A stretch of 64,000 nt of DNA from Alitta virens (GCA_932294295.1 OW028585.1:310001-374000), one strand, 5' to 3'; shown: positions 47,701 to 59,777, counted from the stretch's first letter. Notes: generated from the sequence alone by a model not told the origin. Numbers and translations are program-made.

Positions 47701-50700
47701 GTCATTCCCATCCGTAACCCATCCAAGCCCTCTCCTCATTTACTCTTGAATCATGGATGCTTGGCTTGGCGTGCGGTTGACAGAAATTTGGCGAGCGGTT
47801 GATGGACATCCGCCAAGTGATTTATGACTGTCTCACGTACGCTCGTCAAAAGAATTTATACGTGATTAAAAGACCTACGAGTGAGCACGTATAGCCCATT
47901 TTTTACCTCCATGGTCATACGTAGGTCTTACCCGTGACAGTATAAATGCCCCTTAAGTCTCCCCAAAATAGCTAAGAATTTTGACCAGACAAAATTGCCA
48001 GCAAACCTAAATATCAACATCCCTCACCCCCCCCCCCCCTCCAACAGTGTGTTGTACGCATGCTTATCGATAAGGGCATTAGTTCTTCTTATGGGCACAT
48101 GTCTAATGAGTCAATTGCCATTTTACTTTCTGAGTTATGCAGAAAGGTCATTTAAATTAGATACTCTTCATACTGTATTGCATCAATGCCCAATCAGCTT
48201 ACATGACCTACTGTCAGAGTCAGATGTAAGGATGGGATGATATGGTTTGAGTCTATACCATTTTACACATTAGCCTCAGGGGTGGGTCTTTAACTTGCTC
48301 CAATATAGTACAATGCACTATCAAGTTAATGTCTCAGGGAGCTGACATCCAGCTGAGATAAATGTTTATATAGATTATGAAGCACCCTTCATGAGCAAAA
48401 TCCCAGCTGGATGTTGTTTCGGATGAGACGTTAAATTGGCGGTCCCTTGTACTCAGTGTCTATGTTGAGACAAGTAAAAGATCCCACCCATGGGGTAAAT
48501 GTGCAACATGGGTGGACTCCTCTCTCACCTCATCAATCAACCCTCGATAGCGGGAATAACTTGCACTTTCAACATCTATCTATCATCTATTTGAATAGTG
48601 CCTGGGCCAGGGATCAAACCTGGGACCTCCAGAGTAGCTGGTCATTGTTCTCACCGGTTTAATGACTTAACTACTAGGCCACTCAACAAAACTGAATTCA
48701 TTCAAGATAATATTCATGGCTCCATCCAAGACTGCAGTTGTTACTCGTCAATTCTCCATTGATTAAATTGCTGATGGACTATCCCATTATTTCGTAGGCC
48801 CCCTAAATTGGTACTCATTGTAATGCTCTTTACCAGAGCAATCCAAATAACTTTATATCATGAGATATAAGGACATTCCACAAATTCGCTGACTTTAAAT
48901 TGGCGGAAATTGCAAAATTTCCTCATAAAAGATCAAATTTTCAACGAGGCTTGAGAGGGATCAAAAATAAAAGGTACACCTATGTGTAATACATCATTGA
49001 AAGGGTTTTGTGGGTTTTGGAACCTTCACAAAAATAGAATGGTTTCCCATTAAAATTCCGACATTCATGATTATCACCCCCTCTGCGAGTCAGAGTGCAT
49101 TAACGTAAGAAGAACTTAATATTATAGGTGGCCACTATTTAGTTATATCATATTTTCATGACTGGTGTGATCAGCATAGAAACATCCCAGCATAGAAACA
49201 TCCCAGCGAGACTCTAGTTGTATCTACAGTTAGTTTCATTGCAAACGGCCTGTGTCAAATTAGTCATTTGGTGCATAAGCAGATTTGTAATTTTTTGTTG
49301 AAGAGATGCATGTTGTTGCACTTTCATATTTATGATATATAAGATGGATTTCTTACATTTACCAAGGTTTAAATTGTTCAGTGGTGGTAGGTGTAAGCCG
49401 ACTATAAGCTAGGAGTATACAGAAGTGGATGGCTTTAGCCAGTTTTAGCTACAGCCAGGAATAGGTTGATATAGCTGTCTAGAGTCCACCATATTTCAGG
49501 AAACTAACTTTATATTCACAGTCCAAGTTCTCCATATCATGAACTATACTCATACACCCTATTCACGCAGCAGCCATAAGGACATTGACCTCATTTTAAA
49601 TTATATTATGACATTTTTACTTGAAACACTGACTCAGCATGGCCATTGTCTACTGATGATGTCACAATACTTAAATCTGAGTACAAAGAGAGGTCAATGA
49701 TACAAAAATGACAACATATGGCTGATCCGTGAAAAGGATACATCTCTGTTCAAATGATTACTACACTTACAAGTTTACAACAATTGGACTTATTCTACCT
49801 CTGGATTGAACATCATCTAATAAAGCTTTTTAATGTAAAAATTAATCAGGATTTATTTCCTAAAGAAGTCAGAACTGGCAACCAAAAATTAATCTTATCT
49901 ATTTTGGTTACATAATGAATTTTCATGTCATCTTATAACTAAACGTCCCTTAGTTATGCTTTAAACTTATGATTAAGTTTTGCTTTTTTTTGTGAACACT
50001 TCATTTCAGGGAGTATTAATGCCTGATACAGCAAAGTTGTGGACATCAACAGAAGTGTAGGCTTTAACAAAGGAGATGATTCAAAATATTCTGAATACTG
50101 GTTTGGTAGATAGGTATGGGTCTGCCTAGTGATGGGCTGATGATCGAGTCAGTCACTTAATAAAAAAATTGAATGCTTTGGGACCGATTTTGTCAGTTCC
50201 AATGTATGAGTTAATTAAGTTTAGATTAAGGTTTGAAAATAAAGCATTCTATTGATTCTCATTAACAGTTGTTAGTGACACTTAGTGTTGTGTTTCCACA
50301 ATTCAATATTTTGTAAGTGAAAATTTATGGAGTTTAATAATCAATTCATAAATAGGTATCCAAACCGACTAAAATCGATCATCGGTTGGTTTCCCTCAAC
50401 TGATGATCGACTACAAAAATGTTACTGAGTCCCATCACTAGGTCTGCCCCAGGATGTTACAGCAGCGCACATGTATGTTGATGACTACATCTTTGCTGAG
50501 CGGCTCTCTAGTGAATTTACTGTTGCTGAAAATGATTGTATTTCTTTTCAATTAGACAGGTTTAACGAAATGCAATGACTTCCTCTCCTACTTCGTCAGT
50601 TGGTATGAAGGACGGCCGGTGTTTGGCAAAGGAGACTTGACGAGTGGAGAAACTTTGGTTAAAATGACAGAAACCCTTCCCTATGACGTGAATGCTATTG

Positions 50701-53700
50701 CACTCACGAGTGATTCAAAATGCACTTGGGAGATGGACATGGAAACTGGTATGCATTTACAGCATCATTATATAATTATAAGTCGATCACATGAGATGTT
50801 AAATTGGTAATGCCTTGTAATCGGTGTCCATCCTGAGGCAAGTAAAATACCCCACCCATGGGGTAAATGTGTGACATGGTGACTCCAACCTTAACATCTC
50901 ATCATAAGTCTATCCCGTAGCATGGCAATCTAACGCCTCTATCGATTAAGCTAAGAAGCAATGTTCTGGATCTAGCCAAGCAGTAGGAAGCAAGGTGTTG
51001 CATAGTGGGATTGTATAACTATATCCCCAATGACCACCCAAGGTTCTGACCACCCCTATCAACAACTTTTGGGAGCTCTACACCGGCACTGAGCCGATTG
51101 CTAGAGAAGGACCAGGCTGCAAGTTGGCCTCAAACCACCTACCTAAGGCCACATGGGACTGGATTCTCCACCGTCTTATGTAGCGATCATCCAATACCTC
51201 TACCAAAAGTGCAATGCTCTCTAGCCAAGGTAAAGCAGTGGTAGTGCAGGTGTTTGCTTACAATGATCGTATCGCTATTATGCTTCATTACAATACAATT
51301 TTGTCCAATTCCATTCAATTCAATTCATGACCAACGGCTCAAATATGGCGTAGACCATTACAGACTTTAAATGAAACTGACAGTGTACAAATAGAGTCTT
51401 GCACATTTGCGTGGTCGACCAGCCAACATAAAACTGGGTGATCAAGGAAGACTTCAGTTGTACCCCTTGTTACATTAGAGGCTATGTTACTATGACAAAG
51501 GATTTTTACCAGGAATGTCTAAGACCGATTTTTGCTTTAAAAAGGCAGTGGTAATTTATTAAAGAGCATAAGGCAAATTTTGGAACAAACTTGTGTGTCT
51601 TGAATTGCAATTAGAGGCCCCTTTCCTGGGGTAAATATGTACGAGTAATATGGCGTGTATCTCGCACTGTAGGAAGAAAGTTTGCCATGTTTTCTTGATT
51701 TTTGTTTTCATATTTGCCAGGTGAACAACTATCTTTCCAAAAGAAGGACAGAAATCAAGGTCACAACTGGGTCAAGGTGTCACCACGCTTGACCTGGCAG
51801 CGGTTCTGGGTCACCGGAGCCTACATTGAGATCGCCCTTTCCCCTGTGTATGGCGACAGTTCTCAGGGGTACCTCTTCACTTTTAACAATGGCCCAATAT
51901 CGCTGCAGAAGAATGGACAGACGGTTGGTTCATACAATGGTAGGTATTAATTGCCTTATACAAACCTCATCTCATCCAACATTTTGACTGATGCCGGACA
52001 GAAATGTGTCCATATGCCAAATTTAGCATGACACAGAATTTAACAAATTGCTTCTTTTAAAGGAAGCCTATTTTAGACAATCACCAGCCTTTGACAGTTA
52101 TGGTCATTGATTCCAATGGACCCTGTTAAGGGGTGTCTACTTTTGCATTAATTGCAAGTCCTCTCAGTGTATATCTGACATAACTGGAAATCATTAATTT
52201 TCCTACATAGGTAAAATATTGAAAGTTTAGCTATTACTTGATTTTAAAACATCGATGTTGATTCTAACTAGATAAGCTGTGGTCTAACACCAGCAACGAG
52301 TATACATGTTCAGAAATCTATTAATCCTTGTTTTAAAATTTGCCATTCTTTGTTCAAATGTATCCTATAATCCTTAAAATACCTTGTGCAAATTAGTCAC
52401 CACTCATGCAGTCCTCCACCAGGCTGCCCCTTTATGGGTTTCATGAGCTGGTTTTTGTATTTTCCATAATCATTAAGATACATCATGAAATTTTTTTCAC
52501 TACTTGTGAGGTCCTCCGCTATACTCTCACGAATTCATGAGCTGATCCACCAATGCCGTTGCGTTTTATTATGGTATTTAAGTTCAATTTCCACCGGTTT
52601 ACTTGAAGGCAATGATCTCATCATGGACAAGAACCACCGCTATCTCATGGTGGCCTCCTGGCAGAACGGCATCATCACTCTCGGTCCTGAAACAGGCGGA
52701 AATCCTTACATCAAGTACGAGGATGCGTCTCCGTTGTCAGTGGAGGGAATCGGCATACTTCCTTATGGGGATTCGACAGAGTTGAGGATGCCTCATACAT
52801 TTGGTAAGTGATCAGATCACTTACTCTGTATCATGCTGCTCAAGCAAACAGATATTTGATCAGTTTTCTCAGAAACTATACAGACTAAAGTTTTAAACAA
52901 AAGGACTATTCATTATACACCTTTTAACGATTGGCTTAAGAATGTTCCCATAGCGGTGGCCAAAGGCATGAATATCAAACTGTTTGTCTAACAAGTCAGT
53001 GAGCCATAAATTGATTAAAATTTCATCTCAAAATAGAGAAAAATTACAATGGCCGTGTCGTCTGCAACAATTCATTGTAAAGCATTAATTTGATTTAAAA
53101 AATGTTTGGAAAGCCATGCATCAGAATCTGATCTTCATGTTGATTTTCTCTTCCAGCCTCAGAACTAGGTTTTACTACCACCTCAAACTTCGAAACAGCC
53201 GAAACTTGGATGGAGTTGACCCACCATGACACCTTGGTGTTCAAAGTGAAAACCGCCCAAAATGCAGAAATTGTCCTTGCTCCATTCTTGTACCACGATC
53301 TTATTACTGATTTCTATCGTCTCATCATAGGTGACACTGGAAACATGCGGACTACCATCAAGTGAGTACAGATTTATATGATGCTGTAACGTTAAAGTGT
53401 GCTATGGTTGCATTACCGTGATGTATTATTACGCCTAGGTGGTGTACGGTCACTGACAGGTGCTGCCACCTATTGGAAGTTTTGAATTTAACTTGTTTCT
53501 TATAAAAACCTTGCTACCGACTATTTTCAATCATGTCAATACACATGCACATGATTCCACGGTGATCACGATAATACAACATGTTATAACAACGGAGCAC
53601 TCTAGCGTTGTCATCGATGTGCTGTATATCGAAACGAGAAGTCATTGGTATCAATATCAAAAATATTTTAAAAATATATTAAGAATATATCTTTTGGTTG

Positions 53701-54943
53701 TTTGTTTACCTCATCTATGTCTGTAGATTTTAATATCAATTTTTTTATATTTTATGATTTAAAAGGTTAAGTAATCCTTGTCGAAAAAATGACAAGTTGT
53801 CCAATATAGCTTTTTTAATCCGACAATAAACACTATATTGGAGGACTTCTTATTTGTTAAATATTTCCAATGAAATGTCACAGAAAAGCCTAGTTTATAC
53901 TTATAAACCCCTCTGATGTCATACTGATCAAACGCTGTCCAATATAACCTTTTTCCAGTCCACACTGTCTTTCCAATCTAACAAATATTGGACAGTCATA
54001 TGATATAGAGATCTGATTGGACAAGCACATTTCTTTAAAGGATTTAAGATTATATCTGTGGCCATGCCTTCTGCAGATAATAGCTAAAACATTTAATTCA
54101 GGCAAGGAAACACTGAACTTGCTGGCGTCGACACCCCATACATTTTGTCAGCCAGCGAGGAAAGGACATTCTGGGTCCAATGGTACCACGGAGAGATCAT
54201 CCTCGGCAGAGGAGAACATGTTGGCAATGATGTGGTGATCGCTTTCTATGATACTTCCCCGTCACCGATAACAGCTGCAGGTTTTACCGGTTACGGCAAT
54301 CAAGTCACTTGGACGGTGGGCCTTGTACCCTGTGAGTAGATGATTTTGCATGAAATAATAAATTCAGACAGCTGTCCTGAATAGATGGGCTTACATATAC
54401 AGAATTGGCATGGGTTGAATCTAATTCCTAACCCTACAATCCTACCTTACAGTTTAACCCAACATCCATTTGAACAAATTTTTTTAAGACATTATAATTA
54501 TAATGTCAGGCACACCACTGTCCTTTTTATGTCATTATTGCAAATAACCTGAAGTAAAGCAATTCTTAATATATTGGTTGTCAATCTAGCATTTTATGTC
54601 ACATCTTATTGAATGAATATCCTTACTAAGGAAAATATTATAGCACGTGAAATCAATTCCAATTTCAGATGGCAACCTTGCCGGTTTCACCGAAAACCCC
54701 AGCCCAAGCGGCGGCGGTCTTTCAGGTGGGGCAATCGCAGGAATAGTCATTGGCTGTTTGCTTCTTGTCGCTCTTATCGGTGGCTTTGTTTACATGTACA
54801 AGTTTGGAAAGATGCAAGGGTTCGGTGGCTCCATGCCAACGCCAAATATGGGCAGGGGTGGAAATCAACCGCAGCAATTCAACAACCCTATTAGTTACCC
54901 CGATACGAATGCCATGCCTTCCAGCCGAAATTCCTCCGCTTAA
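35736..54943 (+). CDS. Type I membrane protein with six tandem FAMeT (Methyltransf_FA) domains, complete, 17 exons
   Basis: Exons: 35736-35772, 37839-37889, 40442-40581, 41110-41267, 41611-41759, 42280-42509, 43398-43602, 44508-44805, 45354-45490, 46045-46200, 46951-47048, 50556-50748, 51721-51939, 52609-52803, 53157-53361, 54102-54331, 54669-54943. All phases agree; 991 residues. Order: signal peptide (1-21, hydrophobic IFIAACLAVAAWG), six domains of 138-149 residues (about 30-178, 179-323, 324-468, 469-617, 618-755, 756-900), a Gly/Ser stalk, a membrane helix (about 922-943) and a 48-residue tail. Each domain has an aromatic core, FWVSWAYG, FWVSWWMGSITLGRG, FWASFSNNAFRFG, FVSWYEGRPVFGKG, VASWQNGIITLG and FWVQWYHGEIILGRG in order, matching the domain first named in crustacean farnesoic acid O-methyltransferase. 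That domain is now known mostly as an extracellular beta module; no methyl-donor motif is visible, so enzyme activity is not implied. The layout suggests a surface receptor or adhesion protein. All introns are GT-AG except a GC-AG intron after exon 8. Confidence 0.93.
36616..36750. mobile_element. MITE family A, copy 4 (right end decayed)
   Basis: It begins TACATGGCCAATTGTGCCAC and carries the GCGTTTTCCATGCG and TTATCCTTCTCATGGAAAAC blocks, but the right terminus is truncated after GCACGTGCCAAAT. It lies in intron 1 of the FAMeT-domain gene. Confidence 0.82.
36851..37380. promoter_or_regulatory. Cluster of four RFX X-box-like palindromes in intron 1
   Basis: GTTACCATGGCAAC at 36851 and 37167, GTAACCATGGAAAC at 37032 and GTTTCCATGGCAAC at 37367 each fit the imperfect palindrome bound by RFX factors (GTTNCCATGGNAAC). 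Their flanks share TTTTGG before and CA after, so they may descend from one duplicated block about 135-200 bases long. The site is in the first intron of the FAMeT-domain gene, about 1.1-1.6 kb after its start codon. Function is inferred only. Confidence 0.45.
37975..38070. repeat. Short tandem TAGCTCATGATGGGTGCCCAG repeats
   Basis: Four or five imperfect 20-25 base units (AGCTCATGATG, GTGCCCAG) lie in intron 2 of the FAMeT-domain gene, followed by a tRNA-like minus-strand segment (38085-38145, B-box GGTTTGAACC). Confidence 0.65.
38860..39048 (-). mobile_element. tRNA-derived SINE (family S1), copy 3, best-preserved head
   Basis: On the minus strand the head reads AGCTCAGTGGTAGCGCGCTG then GGGTTCAATTCCCGGTCGAG: near-perfect A- and B-boxes of an RNA polymerase III promoter. 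The body and 3' end match the other three copies. It lies in intron 2 of the FAMeT-domain gene, antisense to it. Confidence 0.88.
39485..39895. repeat. Palindromic element with a 7-copy, 38 bp terminal array
   Basis: The left part has CAGCAGAACTTGG and a palindrome (ATCCCCATTGGCTAAG ... CAACCAATGGGAGTCC). The right end GAGTTCTGCTGTAAGTGCCT is then repeated with starts at 39627, 39665, 39703, 39741, 39779, 39817 and 39855. A homologous element with a differently amplified end lies at 43870-44208. It is in intron 2 of the FAMeT-domain gene. Confidence 0.88.
39997..40196 (+). mobile_element. tRNA-derived SINE (family S1), copy 4
   Basis: It has A-box CTAGCCCAGTGGCAGC, B-box GGTTCAATTCC and the family body ending in CCTAATCCACCTATC. 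Sense orientation within intron 2 of the FAMeT-domain gene. Confidence 0.85.
40213..40340. mobile_element. Decayed relative of the CCCAGATAGCAT element
   Basis: The right end TTTGGAATGCTATCTGGGCT matches the terminus of the perfect element at 45608-45721, and the interior GCGTGATGTCGGCAATG is alike. The left end is degraded. A further fragment (CAGATAGCAT) is at about 21939. Confidence 0.65.
40601..40863. mobile_element. Tc1/mariner-type MITE (family B), copy 3
   Basis: It runs from TACAATTAGTTTCATAAAAT to ATAAAACTAACTGTA. It starts only 20 bases after exon 3 of the FAMeT-domain gene (donor at 40582). Interior text AAACCTTGGTAAATGTAAGA is shared with copy 1. Confidence 0.85.
41362..41530. 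repeat. 39 bp minisatellite, four copies, intronic
   Basis: The unit ATGAATGATGTCACTACAGG followed by GTCAGAAAATAATAATAGA is repeated about four times between exons 4 and 5 of the FAMeT-domain gene. Because 39 is divisible by three, it reads as a 13-residue repeat (NDVTTGSENNNRM type), but it is not bounded by splice sites in a matching phase. Confidence 0.85.
43870..44208. repeat. Palindromic element with a 5-copy, 46 bp terminal array
   Basis: TTACAGCTGAACTC on the left, a palindrome (GCATTGGCTAAGACAGGTC ... CTCAGCCAATGAGAATCC) and then GAGTTTCCAAGTCTATGAAA units starting at 43981, 44027, 44073, 44119 and 44165. It is homologous in its single-copy part to 39485-39626. It lies in intron 7 of the FAMeT-domain gene. 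Confidence 0.88.
44806..45353 (+). other. GC-AG intron (intron 8 of the FAMeT-domain gene)
   Basis: Exon 8 ends GCATTCAG at 44805 and the intron begins GCAAGT, the strong consensus of rare GC donors (AG before, GCAAGT after). The acceptor TACAG precedes 45354, and the junction restores the codon for Arg in NAFRFG. No GT donor nearby keeps the frame. Inside lie a decayed family B MITE (ending near 45302) and a TTA/GTA microsatellite at about 45049-45076. Confidence 0.85.
45608..45721. mobile_element. 114 bp MITE with perfect 22 bp terminal inverted repeats
   Basis: CCCAGATAGCATTCCAAATC plus GG at 45608-45629 is exactly mirrored at 45700-45721. The interior is GC-richer, with GTCGGCGATGTC. The perfect arms imply a young insertion or conservation of ends. 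It lies in intron 9 of the FAMeT-domain gene. Confidence 0.9.
46395..46790. repeat. Degenerate minisatellite of ACAAGTAATTCCTAGTAA units
   Basis: About ten copies of a 25-45 base unit (CAAGTAATTCC ... TATTGTCA) with length variation, in intron 10 of the FAMeT-domain gene. A C16 run follows at 46906-46921. Confidence 0.8.
48250..48690. mobile_element. SINE cluster (family S2 body and a minus-strand tRNA-like head)
   Basis: GATGAGACGTTAAATTGGCG to ACCCATGGGGTAAATGTG and ATCAACCCTCGATAGCGGGA are shared in part with 50785-50900 and 27930-28080. At 48590-48690 the minus strand shows GGCCTAGTAGTTAAG and GGTTTGATCCCTGG, an A/B-box pair. It lies in the 3.5 kb intron 11 of the FAMeT-domain gene. Confidence 0.6.
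49225..49512. mobile_element. Tc1/mariner-type MITE (family B), copy 4, inverted
   Basis: It starts TACAGTTAGTTTCATTGC and ends CAGGAAACTAACTTTA; the interior CTACAGCCAGGAATAGG is the reverse complement of copies 1-3. Intron 11 of the FAMeT-domain gene. A shorter reverse fragment (GCTACAGCCAGGAATAGGTC) is at about 45011-45035. Confidence 0.82.
50785..50900 (+). mobile_element. SINE family S2 body fragment
   Basis: GAGATGTTAAATTGGTAATG, CACCCATGGGGTAAATGTG and GACATGGTGACTCC match the segment at 48423-48520. It begins about 35 bases after exon 12 of the FAMeT-domain gene. Confidence 0.6.
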
Positions 54944-57900
54944 GGCATTGACAGAGGTTTCAAGTACACTCCGAATCAGTAAATTTGCTATCCTGAAACT
55001 CCAAAATAATTACAGTTTGTAACCATATTTTTCAAGCAACTTAGTGTTCACTTTTTACCCTGACAATCCACATTTGTTCAAACAGCAATTTTAATTCCAA
55101 TTTCTCGAAAGGTGGCGATGATTGACAAATTATGCCGATTCGGGGTGTAACTATCTTCTGACTTTAAATACCCTATCAATATTTCAGTCTATGATCATGC
55201 TATCTAAATTACACATCTTATAATATTAACCCTCCTCTCACAATCTGTTTTTTTCTCACCAATGATAGGTACCCCTTGCACTACCAGTAGTGAGACTACA
55301 TGACCCCCTCCTGTCTATAATATATCATCTGACCGTGATTGTCTTTGACTAATTCCATAAACATTTTTATCTGTCAAACTGGTGAAACCAATGAATTACC
55401 TCAATCTTTCTCCCTTTTCAATTACATAACTGTGCACTTCTATTCTTTCCATCCGATAATCATAAACATTATGTCGAAACCAAAAATTGTAAAATGAGCA
55501 CGCTTACAAAAATGTATTTCCATGATCATGTGGTGACGTCATGTATTTTAATGGTATCTCCGGGTACTACGTCACACGTCAACCTATTTCAACCAATGAG
55601 AAGCAGGCACCCCCCAAATCAACATTTGACCTCCATGAAGGGCATCCTCAGTCCCTTAATCTCATCGTCAGGAAACAGCTGATACTGTACACAGTGCTCG
55701 GGCTGTTATAGGCAGCAGTTTTAGTCTAGATGTGCAATAACAGAATGTAATATAATAATTATAATTAATGCTTAAACAGTCGTCACAATATTCCTAAAAA
55801 GGTTCTGCATGTATTTGGTAAACCTCAGCAAACGTTCTTTCTTTTTAAGGTCTCATTCTTGAAAGGTAATCCTTTAAAAAATTTGATTATATAACACAGA
55901 TAAAGAAAATTTTAATGACCAACAAGAAATGCATCTACCTATTATCATTACAAATGTTTAAGTTGAATATACCAGTTAGTGGTATTAGTAATTCTATAAT
56001 TGAACATTACACATGTATTACACATCACTAAAATTCTTTTTACCTATTATAATTATTATTGTCAACTATTTCTATTAGTTATTATCATCAATGAATATTT
56101 ACAATTATTACAAGTTATCAATATTACATTATTCTTATTTCAACGATTACTTTAAATTAATTATCATTAACTAAGAATTAATATAATTAATTAATATGAT
56201 TGGTAATGACCTTTTCGGTTCAAGGATCACTTGGCCATTATCCTGCAAAATGCTCGTTTGAATTTTGTAAAATGTTTTTTTATATATATACAAATAAACT
56301 TTTTATACACTCATCCGTCGATTGGACTCGTTTAATCTGCTGTTTTAATAATTATCATCTGTCAGTCCCGGTACATTTCTTGCCTGTGTTCTGACCATTG
56401 TTCTGACGAAAATATTTCATCGAGCAACATAAATAAATGATCAGAAATGTCACTGCGCCACCTTGTGGAATGTTGGTAGTTTATCTTAAAAGAAATTAAC
56501 CAGTTCCAATGGTACGCCGGACAGACTTTATGTAGAATAGAACTTAACTTTTATTCCGTGGAACATGACATCAAGAGGGCTATATATATGCAGGCTGTGG
56601 TTGGTAAATTCCCCCAGCTGTGACGCTCAGCAGAGAGCATGACATCATGCCATGCCGCAGTCAAGCAAAGGGCTTGTACATGTGTGACGTCACATTATGC
56701 TTATTAGCACCAACAACTTGTGACTTAGTGTCTTGGCCATTTCTATTTATCTGTTGGGAACCATTCACTTTTATCCCCGTATTAATTCTTTAAAGGAATG
56801 GAAATACCTTCTTTTTTATTTTTATTTTTGCATGTCTAGACTACATTAATTAACCAATTCTGATACAGGTCTCTTTTTTAAAGAGAGCTTTTCTTGCTAT
56901 CTTAGCTGTCAGGCGACCTCATGCATTTCAAGGCATGTGATTGGACAGTCTCAACTTTGCTAATGCCAAGAACAGAACAAAACAGAGGTTGTTTTATTGT
57001 ACATTGTTGTTACCAGTTTGATTCTTTATAGTTATTCGTTTTCGATTTGTTGTTATTCGTTTGCACCCTTTGAAAGTTTGCATTGTTTACCAAATTTCTC
57101 ATGAAACTTGGAATCCAGAACAGCAAAAATAGCGATTAAAATAGGATTTGGCAGACAAGACCTGAAGATGTCATGTTTTGACTTTGCGCAAAATTTCAAT
57201 TGGATTTATTCATAATCATTACCGGGGTAAGAAATGAGACAGGCTACTCCATCTTATTGCTGGAGATCACCGCAGTTTCGCAATAAAAACTCTAGTACAA
57301 GTGTAGTAGGAAAGCATTTAATCTAGAACCATGAAACCAGCGAATGAGCAATGACATTGATCATGTTCATGGAATTCTTTTGGAAACATATAAATACACC
57401 AGAGGACAGCACTGCCAATTGCAACGATTGTCCCACTACAATCCCACATGAGTGAAATGTTTGTCTTTCCAATAAAAAAAAAAAACATTTATTTAAAAAA
57501 AAACCCTTGTATTATAATATCTAGTACAAAACTCACATGGTTCATGTTTTACAAATCATGTTTATACAATTATTAAATATTTGATCATAGTATAGCTTTG
57601 CTCAACCCATTCAACAGTTTTCGTTTATAATTAGCAATTTCATAATAATTAGTTACATAATGATCTATATTACTTTCACTTGACTCCCAATACTTATTAT
57701 TGTTTTCTTCACATACACCTGCAAAGTATTTGGTAATAAATACTAATTTAAATGCAATAGATTTAATGTAAATCAGCAACCCAACAATTCAGTAACTGTT
57801 GAAGGAAATATGGCAATTGATAATACATAGTTCCTTCAGCTGCCAGCTAAATAAACGCATTTCTTGTGTATTAAAAGACAATTGTGGGTATTCAGTTCTA

Positions 57901-59777
57901 CCCCTAAAAATGCCATGAAATTTTGTACAAAGTTAAAGCAAGTGTTCTTGTTAAAAATAATGAGAAAAATGGGGGATCACCATAGTTTAAAAAATGTTGT
58001 CTTACAAATACCAATTGCATGTCAATCCAATGAGAAAATTGAAAATAATATGTTTCCAAGCATAAGAATGGGTTTAAATGCATTTTCACCCCTGATTTTT
58101 TACCACTATTTTGTGAATATTAAGTCAAGTTATCCCAGCATCTTTTAAGAAAAAAAAAGTATAGGTCACCAGCAATATAATGAAGCTGCAGGACATTAAA
58201 TGTTTGTACCACTGCATCTGGTGGTAAAAACGAAATTGATTTGATGGTTAGTTCTTGCCTATAAATGATATATGGGACATTTTTACTGTGTATAACACTT
58301 TATTTTCATAAATAAAATAAAAGTAGACTATATGTGCTAGTTCTGGAACTTAAACCCCCAAAATAACAAATTGGAGATTGAGTGGTGCATCTTTAAAATA
58401 GATGTTACTTATTCAAAAACATAAGCACCTTTTTCTACAGAATTTTGGCTTTAATTTTGAATATTACACAAGATTGTGCATTTAAAATCAGCTTTAGTGC
58501 AATGACATTGAAGTTGTGAATCGAGTTTTCAGCCATTGCAAGAAACCATTGCAACGGCGCTTTTCGTAATTCTCACTTGTGTTTATGACGTTCTACACAG
58601 TGTGGCGCTGATGATACCCGCATTTGTCTTTAAAGAATGTTCATAATTTCTATTCATTCATATTTACCAAATCGTCTGAATATTACAATGTGGATGTTAA
58701 TATCCAAGTATATTTGCATAAAATAAGACAATGTAAGACTTAGTGGACAAAAGTAAGACTTAATACATATAGAGGAGAGGCAAACTGACAATTTCTATGA
58801 AGCGGCGACACAAAGACCTGATGGTCATATTACACATCATTTTAATCCCAAGTTCCTTATTTTTATGTTTGCCATGTCGAAAGTGGTAAATAAGGGTCTT
58901 AAAATGGGTTTCCATTTCAACAAGTCCCTTAATTTTTAAAGCCAATATTGAAACTTGTTATATTCTCTAACTTTGGCAAAACAAATGAAAAATGCTTGAT
59001 ATTTGGCCAAAATTTACAGGTATGTAAGTCCTTTCATTCTTAGATCTGATAATAGAGGGTTACAGATAACAAATTTACAACACCCCGTCCTCCAATAAAC
59101 AGCTAAATCTAAACATGGGTTATCTCTTAAGGGCTCTTCAAATACCTAGGCAACTGAACCCAAATCTAAATTATTTGTATTAAGAGGTGGAGAAGAGAAT
59201 TTCTATCAATTTCAGGTTTTCTTGAAATACTATCTAAGAAGACAATGATATACAACGTACTTATGTACAACTGGAGTCTTTGCGGTCATTGTTTACACAC
59301 GAGTGCTCCACCCGATTGAAGTTATCAATGGAAGTCACGACACAAGTTCTTTTTCTATTCATTCTTTTTTGGTAATAATTAACATCAACCGTGACAAATC
59401 AATACAGTGCTATGGACTTACAGATAAGATTTGTTTCTATGTTCAATTCCCTTGTTATGCAATATAAACCATTATATCTATTATTTTAAGGAGTGTCAGC
59501 CCTTGTGTAATTAAATTGTTTACCAAAACATCAATCTTAGGTCCTTAATTATTGGAATTTCCAATTACTCAGCACAGGTCAAATTCGATTTAAATTAATT
59601 TGAAACGAAAGTAATTAAAATCTTGATTGACGCAAGTCCACTTGGTCAGTGATATACAACACAATAAAAAATTATTTTTTTTTTAGTTAAAATTTGCCAT
59701 TTAACAGTGTAACCCACACAAAGAACAACTAATATATCAAAATGCAGGCAGAGTGAATTTGACTAACACTTGATTGA
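54944..59777. other. Intergenic tract between the FAMeT-domain gene and the SEA-domain gene
   Basis: No gene or clear repeat element is seen apart from AT-rich low-complexity sequence (about 55740-56180). AATAAA at 56293-56298 is the first canonical poly(A) hexamer after the FAMeT-domain stop codon and would give a long 3'UTR of about 1.35 kb. A TGACGTCA site is at about 55533. Short open frames here show no recognisable protein. Confidence 0.5.

Noticed and set aside
50010..50060. Possible extra exon in FAMeT intron 11 (TTTCATTTCAG followed by an open start)
   Set aside because: In the required phase it runs into TAG after 16 codons, has no donor, and is not needed for frame continuity between exons 11 and 12.
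57864..58148. 94-codon plus-strand frame
   Set aside because: AT-rich with no recognisable domain and no splice or promoter signals; chance frame.
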